From the NCBI GenBank assembly GCA_025055455.1, contig JANWXD010000010.1:1-64000 (forward strand): a stretch of 64,000 bases of DNA. Reading direction: 5' to 3'. The stretch comes from Bryobacteraceae bacterium. Lineage in GTDB: Bacteria > Acidobacteriota > Terriglobia > Bryobacterales > Bryobacteraceae. Position numbers and translations under genes: made by a program. Numbering within the stretch: position 1 is the stretch's first letter; each line of letters starts with the position of its first letter. Below the pieces are notes generated by a model. It did no database searches, was not told the origin of the DNA, and saw only the letters and a list, made by a program, of their open reading frames with translations. Of the stretch, positions 55,493-64,000 are shown piece by piece.

Positions 55493-56298
55493 CGCTGCAA
55501 CTGGAACCAGATTTCGATACGCGCCTCGTCGCGTTCGTAGCCGGCTGGCAGCGGCGGGAAGGGGCTGGCGTCGTAAACGGCGCGCAGGGCCGAGTAATCG
55601 AGCGCCTTGTTGCCGCTGGACTGTTCGATCCGGACGTCGGAAGTCCTTCCATTCCGGTGAATCACGAAGGTCACGATCACCGGCGGCGCGCTTCGCAGAT
55701 GGGGATCCACCTGATCCGTGCGCCACTTCTGCGCAATGATCTGCTCGAGTAGGTCGCGGTACCATCCGAAGCGCGTGCCGAACGCGCCGCGGCCGCCGAT
55801 GCCGACGCCTCCCCGGCCGACTTGACCCACCAGCGGAGACGAGAGGGCTCGACCCGCATCGCTGTAGAGCTGACCAGGCGTCTGCTGGGTTTGCGCCGGC
55901 GCCGTGGCAGGACGGGCCGGCCGCGATCGCACGGGGCTTTCAGCAGGACCGCGCAAAGGGATGGCATCGGGTTCGAGCTGGGATTGCAGCCGGGTCTCGC
56001 GCTTCGGCGCCGCCGCCTGGGGGACCGAGGATTCCGTGTCGTTGGCCAACGGATTGGGAAGTCCGCCGCGGGACGGCAAGGGGATCTGGCGGACCGGAGT
56101 GATGCCGACGCTGGAACCGCCAAGCGAGTTGGGATCACCCCAAGTGTCCACGGGACGGCGCTGCACAAGCGTCTGAAACGCCAGCGCGGCGATCACCGCG
56201 GCATGGAGCCCCATCGAGGCCAAGAAAGGCTTTTTGAGGCCTTCGCGCGTGTCCAGGATGTTGGTATGTGTCGCCATCCCGTTCGCCCATGTCTTCAT
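55489..56298 (-). CDS. TolA/TonB-family energy transducer
   Basis: N-terminal TM (FLASMGLHAAVIAALAF), Pro/Arg linker, C-terminal TonB domain (VIVTFVIHRNGRTSDVRIEQSSGNKALDYSALRAVYDASPFPPLPAGY). Confidence 0.85.
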   Translation of the reverse strand: MKTWANGMATHTNILDTREGLKKPFLASMGLHAAVIAALAFQTLVQRRPVDTWGDPNSLGGSSVGITPVRQIPLPSRGGLPNPLANDTESSVPQAAAPKRETRLQSQLEPDAIPLRGPAESPVRSRPARPATAPAQTQQTPGQLYSDAGRALSSPLVGQVGRGGVGIGGRGAFGTRFGWYRDLLEQIIAQKWRTDQVDPHLRSAPPVIVTFVIHRNGRTSDVRIEQSSGNKALDYSALRAVYDASPFPPLPAGYERDEARIEIWFQLQR

Positions 56299-56328
56299 TC
56301 TAGCCCGAGGGTTGAGGTGTCGGGCAAC

Positions 56329-56778
56329 CTATCGTCGCCGGCGCGCGGCCTCGTCCAGCGGCTGCGTCACCAGGCGTACTTCGATCTTGGCCTCGGCCAG
56401 CTCGCTGACCACTTGCGCGATCGGGTCGTAGATGGTGGCCTTGTCGGCCCGTAGGTAGACGGCCTTCCCGGGGCCGAAGCGCCGGACGACCGCCGCTCCG
56501 AGCTCGTTGATGTTGACCGGTTGTTCGTTCAGGAACAAGCGCCCGTCGCGGGTGATGGTGACGACCGGCAGCTCCTCGGCGCTGTCGCGCACTTGACGCA
56601 CCCTGGGGACTTCCACTTCCAAGCCAAACTCCATGACGTGCGCCGTGAGCATAAAGATGATCAGCAGCACCAGGACCACATCTACCAGAGGGACAACGTT
56701 GATGTCAGAAAGAGACAAGGTGCGGCGGAAGCGGCCGCGGCCGGTCAGCGGTCCACCGGAGTTGGCGGCGAAGGCCAT
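56329..56778 (-). CDS. tolR: TolR/ExbD family protein
   Basis: LSDINVVPLVDVVLVLLIIFMLTAHVMEFGLEVEVPRV, LRADKATIYDPIAQVVSELAEAKIEVRLVTQP. Confidence 0.92.
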   Translation of the reverse strand: MAFAANSGGPLTGRGRFRRTLSLSDINVVPLVDVVLVLLIIFMLTAHVMEFGLEVEVPRVRQVRDSAEELPVVTITRDGRLFLNEQPVNINELGAAVVRRFGPGKAVYLRADKATIYDPIAQVVSELAEAKIEVRLVTQPLDEAARRRR

Positions 56779-57464
56779 TATCCCTCCTCGAACTGCCGCT
56801 CCGCCACGTTAAGGAACTCCAGCGCAAAGTCCTCCATGCGCGCGGCAAATTCCCGGATCACGTGACCGAAGTGATTGTAAAAAATGGCGGCGGGAATCGC
56901 GGCGGCCAAGCCCGCCGCGGTGGCCACGAGCGCCTCGGAAATCCCGGGCGCCACCGCCCGCAAGCTGGTGCTGCCAGCCTGGCCCAGGGCGTGGAACGCG
57001 TCGATGATGCCCAGCACCGTGCCGAACAATCCGATGAAGGGCGAGACGGAGGCCGTGGTGGCCAGCCAGTTCATGTGCCGCTCCTGGCGGGCCAGCTCCT
57101 CACTGATGCCCAGCTGCAGGGCTCGCTCGAGCGCCAGTTTGTTGGCCAGCGTGCCGCGGCTCTTCACCTGGCGTTCCACCTCTTCGTATCCGAATTCGAA
57201 AACGCCGGCAAGGGGAGAGGCGCGGAACTGTTCCGTGGCCAGCGCGACCTGCTCGAGCCCGTTGGCCTTGCGGAACGCCCGCAGGAACTGGGCGCTGGAC
57301 AGCCGCGCCTTGCGAAATGCGTTCCATTTGGCGAAGATGATCGCCCAGGAAACCACGGAGAAGGCGAGCAGGATCACGAGCACGCCGATGCCAACGGGTG
57401 AGGCGCGACGGATGAGCTCCCACAGACTGATTTGAAGCCACAACGAGGGCGCAAGCGCGGTCAA
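56778..57464 (-). CDS. tolQ: TolQ/ExbB family protein
   Basis: VSPFIGLFGTVLGIIDAFHALGQAGSTSLRAVAPGISEALVATAAGLAAAIPAAIFYNHF; TTG start at 57464 with GGAGAG upstream; ORF extends to 57524. Confidence 0.92.
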   Translation of the reverse strand: MTALAPSLWLQISLWELIRRASPVGIGVLVILLAFSVVSWAIIFAKWNAFRKARLSSAQFLRAFRKANGLEQVALATEQFRASPLAGVFEFGYEEVERQVKSRGTLANKLALERALQLGISEELARQERHMNWLATTASVSPFIGLFGTVLGIIDAFHALGQAGSTSLRAVAPGISEALVATAAGLAAAIPAAIFYNHFGHVIREFAARMEDFALEFLNVAERQFEEG

Positions 57465-57566
57465 CGATTCTCCTCTCCTCACACCATGATAGTGCACCCC
57501 GGCGGGCTGACGGGACGAAAACAAACCGTAACGGTTGTGTTTGATTCAGCGCGCAGCGGCGCGCCG

Positions 57567-57572
57567 TATAAT
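57567..57572 (+). promoter_or_regulatory. -10 hexamer 8 nt before the recN start codon (leaderless candidate)
   Basis: TATAAT-GCCCTCGA-ATG. Confidence 0.5.
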
Positions 57573-57580
57573 GCCCTCGA

Positions 57581-59269
57581 ATGCTGGCCGAGCTCGTGAT
57601 CGAGAACTACGCCGTCATCGAGCGGATTCGCGTGCGCTTCCCTGCCGGGTTGAATGTGCTGACGGGGGAAACCGGAAGCGGCAAGTCCATCGTGGTGGAC
57701 GCGCTGGGCCTGCTGTTGGGGGGCCGGGCTTCGCCCGACATGGTCCGCACGGGCGCCGCCGCCGCCCGCGTCTCGGGCATTTTCGAAATTGGCAAGCGGG
57801 ATCCGGCGCGACGGCTGCTCGAATCGGCGGGCTTCGAAATCGAAGAGGACGAAGTGTTGATCGAGCGGGAGATCCAGGTGGGCGGCAAGTCGCGCGCATT
57901 TCTGGCCAGCCGGCCGGTGACCGTGACGTTGCTGCGCGAGCTGGCCCCCCATCTGGCGGACATTCATGGCCAGCACGACCAACAGGAGTTGTTCGTCCCC
58001 GCGGCCCAGCGCCAGATGCTCGATGCCTTCGCCGGCGCCGGGCTCCTGCGGGAGCAAGTCGCCGCAGCTTGGCAACAATGGCGCGCCTGCCAGGCCGAGC
58101 TCGAGGAGCTCGAGCGGCTGGAGCAGGACAAGTTGCGAATGACAGATCTGTGGAGTTTCCAGCGGCGCGAGATCGAGGAAGCGGCGCCCAAGCCCGGAGA
58201 AGATGCCGCCCTGGAGGCGGAGCGGCGACGGTTACGCAACGTGGCACGGCTCCAAGAAGCCGCCACGGCAGCCTATGAAGCGTTGTACGAATCGCCGGAC
58301 TCGGCGCTGGCGCGGCTGCGGTCCGCGGGTCGGAGGATCGAGGAGCTGGCACGCGTGGAGCCCGAGCTCGCTTCGCTGGCCGACGGACTGCGCGCTGCGG
58401 AGCTTGCGGCCGAAGAGACCGCGCTGGCGCTGCGGGACTACCTGTCGCGGCTGGAGGCAAGTCCGGAGCGCCTGGAAGAAGTGGAGGCGCGTCTGGCCCT
58501 GCTCGACAAATTGAAACGCAAGTACGGAGCGACGCTGGAGCATGTGCTGGCGTATTTGGAGGAGATTCGCCAGCAACTGGAGGCCGCGGAAAACGCCGAG
58601 GCGCGCCGGGCCGGCCTGCGGCGGCAACTGGAGCGGTTGGCCGGCACTTACGAAGAAGCGGCAAACCGGCTCTCGGCGCGGCGTCGCCAAGCCGCCGGGG
58701 AGCTGGAGGCCTGCCTGCAGCAAGAGCTCGCGGCGCTCGCGATGGAGGGAACGGTCTTTCGCGTGGAGCTATCTTCGGGACCGTGGACACCGGCGGGGAC
58801 GGACGAGATCCGGTTTTTGGTTTCGCCCAACCTGGGGGAGGCGCCACGACCGCTGGAACAGGTGGCCTCCGGAGGCGAACTCTCGCGCATCGCGCTGGCG
58901 CTGAAGACCTGCGTGCAGTCCCGCGGCGAACAAGCTCTCGGGGGCCCGCCGCGGACCCTCGTGTTCGACGAAGTGGATGCCGGTATCGGCGGGCGGACAG
59001 CCGAGGCGGTGGGGCGACGGCTGAAGCGGCTGGCCTCGACCCATCAGGTGCTCTGCGTGACGCACCTGCCGCAGATCGCCTGCTTCGCCGATCATCACTA
59101 TTTTGTGAACAAGCGGGAGATCCACGGGCGCACGGCGGCCACGGTGGAGGAGCTGCACGGAGAAGAGCGAATCCGGGAAATCGGGCGCATGCTCAGCGGG
59201 AAGACACTGACTCCGGAAGCGCTGCGACACGCCGAGCGGCTGCTCGAGATGAGTGCTCGAGCGCGCTGA
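57581..59269 (+). CDS. recN: DNA repair protein RecN
   Basis: MLAELVIENYAVIERIRVRFPAGLNVLTGETGSGKSIVVDALGLLLGGRA, VASGGELSRIALALKTC, LVFDEVDAGIGGRTAEAVGRRL, QVLCVTHLPQIACFAD. Confidence 0.96.
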   Translation: MLAELVIENYAVIERIRVRFPAGLNVLTGETGSGKSIVVDALGLLLGGRASPDMVRTGAAAARVSGIFEIGKRDPARRLLESAGFEIEEDEVLIEREIQVGGKSRAFLASRPVTVTLLRELAPHLADIHGQHDQQELFVPAAQRQMLDAFAGAGLLREQVAAAWQQWRACQAELEELERLEQDKLRMTDLWSFQRREIEEAAPKPGEDAALEAERRRLRNVARLQEAATAAYEALYESPDSALARLRSAGRRIEELARVEPELASLADGLRAAELAAEETALALRDYLSRLEASPERLEEVEARLALLDKLKRKYGATLEHVLAYLEEIRQQLEAAENAEARRAGLRRQLERLAGTYEEAANRLSARRRQAAGELEACLQQELAALAMEGTVFRVELSSGPWTPAGTDEIRFLVSPNLGEAPRPLEQVASGGELSRIALALKTCVQSRGEQALGGPPRTLVFDEVDAGIGGRTAEAVGRRLKRLASTHQVLCVTHLPQIACFADHHYFVNKREIHGRTAATVEELHGEERIREIGRMLSGKTLTPEALRHAERLLEMSARAR

Positions 59270-59291
59270 CGGGATAGGACTCGCCAGCAGG

Positions 59292-59367
59292 TGGTGGGCC
59301 CTGCAGGATTCGAACCTGCGACCGACGGATTATGAGTCCGCTGCTCTGACCGCTGAGCTAAGGGCCC
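59292..59367 (-). tRNA. tRNA with CAU anticodon, most likely tRNA-Ile2 (lysidine-modified)
   Basis: GGGCCCTTAGCTCAGCGGTCAGAGCAGCGGACTCATAATCCGTCGGTCGCAGGTTCGAATCCTGCAGGGCCCACCA; cloverleaf with encoded CCA; body matches Ile2 (CCCTTAGCTCAG, GACTCATAATC, TTGGTCGC-like) rather than elongator Met. Confidence 0.85.
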
Positions 59368-59465
59368 TTGGAAACAGCTACCTGCCGAAGAAAGTCTAGC
59401 ACGAGACCGCACCGGGCGGGACGGGCCCGGTTGACACGCCGCCCGGTCTTCCCTACCTTGTAGCC

Positions 59466-60344
59466 ATGCCCACACCCTTGAGGCTGGCGTTCTTGTGTGT
59501 CGTGGCGGGTTTGTTCAGCCGCCGAGTCCAAAGCCGACTCCAGGCGTGGGTGGGCGGCGGCCCCCGGCGGGTTTGGACGGTTCCCGTCGGGCTGGCGTCA
59601 TTGTTGTGGCTCACGCTCTGGCTCGCGGACGCCTGGGGATTTTCGATCGCTGTGGTCGCCGCGGCCCACCTGCTCGTTCCGGCGGCGGTGGTAGTTGCCA
59701 ACCGCCGGCGCTCGGCTGCGCTCGACTTTTGCGCGATTCTGATCCTGTGGCTGCCCATCGAATTCGCTGGGGCGGCGCGCGCGTTGCTGCCAGCCGAGGC
59801 GCAAGGTCTGATCTACGAGATGGCCGAAGCGGCGGCGGTGGTGCTGGCCCTGTTTCTGTTTCTCATCTACCGTCACCTGTCAGGTATGAAGTACAACTTG
59901 CCCGGCACGCTTGGAGACTTCGTCAACCCGTTGCTCGGCTTCCTGGCAGCCGCTTCGATCCTCATCCCGCTCGGCCGCGCCCTTTGCTTTCTCGGGCCGT
60001 TCGGCCTTCCAGAGGCCTTCAGCCCCGTGCATTTCGTCGGAACCTTCGCCGTGATTCTGGCGGGCGTGGCTTTGCCGGAGGAGCTGCTATTCCGCTCGCT
60101 GATTCAAAACCGGCTCATGCAGTGTTGGGGCGAGTCCAACCGAACGCTTCTCGTCGCCGCCCTGATCTTCGGTGCCGCCCACCTCAACAACGGCCCGCAG
60201 CCTCTGCCGAACTGGCGTTACATGATCTTGGCCACGATCGCGGGCTTCCTTTACGGCAAAGTCTTCCAGAGGTCCTCGAGCGTGATGTCTTCCGCTTTGC
60301 TACACGCGCTGGTCAATACAGTTCGCCGGATTTTCTTTCTGTAA
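59466..60344 (+). CDS. CPBP-family intramembrane glutamic endopeptidase
   Basis: PEELLFRSLIQNRLM (EExxxR), ALIFGAAHLNN (FxxxH), SALLHALVNTV (HxxxN). Confidence 0.88.
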   Translation: MPTPLRLAFLCVVAGLFSRRVQSRLQAWVGGGPRRVWTVPVGLASLLWLTLWLADAWGFSIAVVAAAHLLVPAAVVVANRRRSAALDFCAILILWLPIEFAGAARALLPAEAQGLIYEMAEAAAVVLALFLFLIYRHLSGMKYNLPGTLGDFVNPLLGFLAAASILIPLGRALCFLGPFGLPEAFSPVHFVGTFAVILAGVALPEELLFRSLIQNRLMQCWGESNRTLLVAALIFGAAHLNNGPQPLPNWRYMILATIAGFLYGKVFQRSSSVMSSALLHALVNTVRRIFFL

Positions 60345-60378
60345 CGGCCCGAAGGACGCGGCACTACAATGAAGGTGT

Positions 60379-61158
60379 ATGCAAGACACGCCGTTTGTCA
60401 TTGCCGGGCGGCAATTTCGGTCTCGCCTCATCGTCGGGACCGGCAAGTACCGAAGCTATCAGGAGATGGCGCGCTGCCACGAGGCTTCTGGCGCCGAGAT
60501 GGTCACGGTGGCGGTGCGGCGCGTCAACTTGACCGATCGCTCCAAGGAGTCGCTACTCGACTACATTGACCGTTCCCAGTACTTCATCCTGCCGAATACG
60601 GCGGGCTGCTACACGGCCGAGGAAGCGATCCGCACGGCGCGCCTGGCCCGCGAGGTGGGCCTGTCGAACTGGATCAAGCTCGAGGTGATCGGCGACGAAA
60701 AAACCCTCTTTCCGGACAACGAGGGGCTTCTCGAGGCCACGCGCGTGCTGGTCAAGGAGGGCTTTGTCGTCTTGCCGTACACCAACGACGACTTGGTCTT
60801 CGCACGAAAGCTGATCGACGCCGGGGCCGCCGCGGTGATGCCTCTCGCGGCGCCCATTGGCTCGGGCATGGGGGTGCAAAATCCGGCGAATCTGCGCATT
60901 CTCAGGGAGATGATCACCGAGGTGCCGCTGATCGTGGATGCCGGAGTCGGCACGGCTTCCGACGCCACCATCGCCATGGAGCTCGGCGCGGATGGCGTGT
61001 TGATGAATACCGCCATCGCCTGCGCCGACGAGCCGGTGCTCATGGCACGGGCGATGAAGCTGGCGGTGGAGGCGGGGCGGCTGGCTTACCTGGCGGGACG
61101 CATTCCGAAAAAACTTTACGCCTCGGCGAGCAGCCCGCTCGAGGGAGTTGTCCGGTAG
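60379..61158 (+). CDS. thiG: Thiazole synthase ThiG
   Basis: [99 protein letters not shown]. Confidence 0.95.
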   Translation: MQDTPFVIAGRQFRSRLIVGTGKYRSYQEMARCHEASGAEMVTVAVRRVNLTDRSKESLLDYIDRSQYFILPNTAGCYTAEEAIRTARLAREVGLSNWIKLEVIGDEKTLFPDNEGLLEATRVLVKEGFVVLPYTNDDLVFARKLIDAGAAAVMPLAAPIGSGMGVQNPANLRILREMITEVPLIVDAGVGTASDATIAMELGADGVLMNTAIACADEPVLMARAMKLAVEAGRLAYLAGRIPKKLYASASSPLEGVVR

Positions 61159-61165
61159 AAGACCC

Positions 61166-61200
61166 AAAAAGGGACGGGCGGCACACAGGCAGCCCGTCCC
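61166..61200 (-). terminator. Intrinsic terminator of the downstream TonB receptor gene
   Basis: GGGACGGGC(61171-61179)/GCCCGTCCC(61192-61200), followed on the minus strand by TTTTT. Confidence 0.7.
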
Positions 61201-61212
61201 TGTGACCTCCGA

Positions 61213-64000
<2,788 letters not shown>

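Noticed and set aside
59292-59367. tRNA as an integration site for a mobile element
   Set aside because: No integrase, no repeated tRNA 3' end and no phage genes nearby; flanking recN and CPBP genes look ordinary.
60345-60378. TPP riboswitch upstream of thiG
   Set aside because: Only 34 bp lie between the CPBP stop and thiG, and no CTGAGA/thi-box sequence is present.

Overview
This 64 kb high-GC window reads as bacterial chromosome, probably from an acidobacterium (Bryobacterales/Solibacter-like). That placement rests on Oar-like TonB-dependent receptors, TIGR03437-type and CRTAC1/VCBS proteins, and the overall gene mix, and has not been tested phylogenetically. Core content: a GH51/TonB-receptor block; tandem VCBS proteins; an anSME-like radical SAM protein; zwf-opcA-pgl-capA; polA; lpxC; rimP-nusA-infB-DUF503-rbfA-apbE-hemE; folE plus two PTPS paralogues; tolQ-tolR-tolA-tolB-pal-cpoB-deoC; recN; tRNA-Ile2(CAU); thiG. 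Accessory signals worth attention: (i) a PduS-like/PduT-like redox pair from a bacterial microcompartment, with the pore Fe-S cysteine conserved and no other BMC genes in the window; (ii) an octaheme nitrite reductase-type cytochrome with CxxCK and a Tyr-x-Cys motif; (iii) a PTPS paralogue that lost the catalytic Cys; (iv) a near-ideal sigma70 promoter with a LacI-type operator overlapping +1 ahead of a TonB receptor; (v) repeated -10-like hexamers 6-8 nt before start codons, suggesting leaderless mRNAs; (vi) a CCDC90/MCUR1-like coiled-coil protein encoded by a 33-bp tandem repeat; (vii) decaying loci (macAB-like, aldose 1-epimerase, amidohydrolase). No CRISPR array, prophage, IS element or classical defence system was seen. 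All calls come from reading the sequence; no database search was run.
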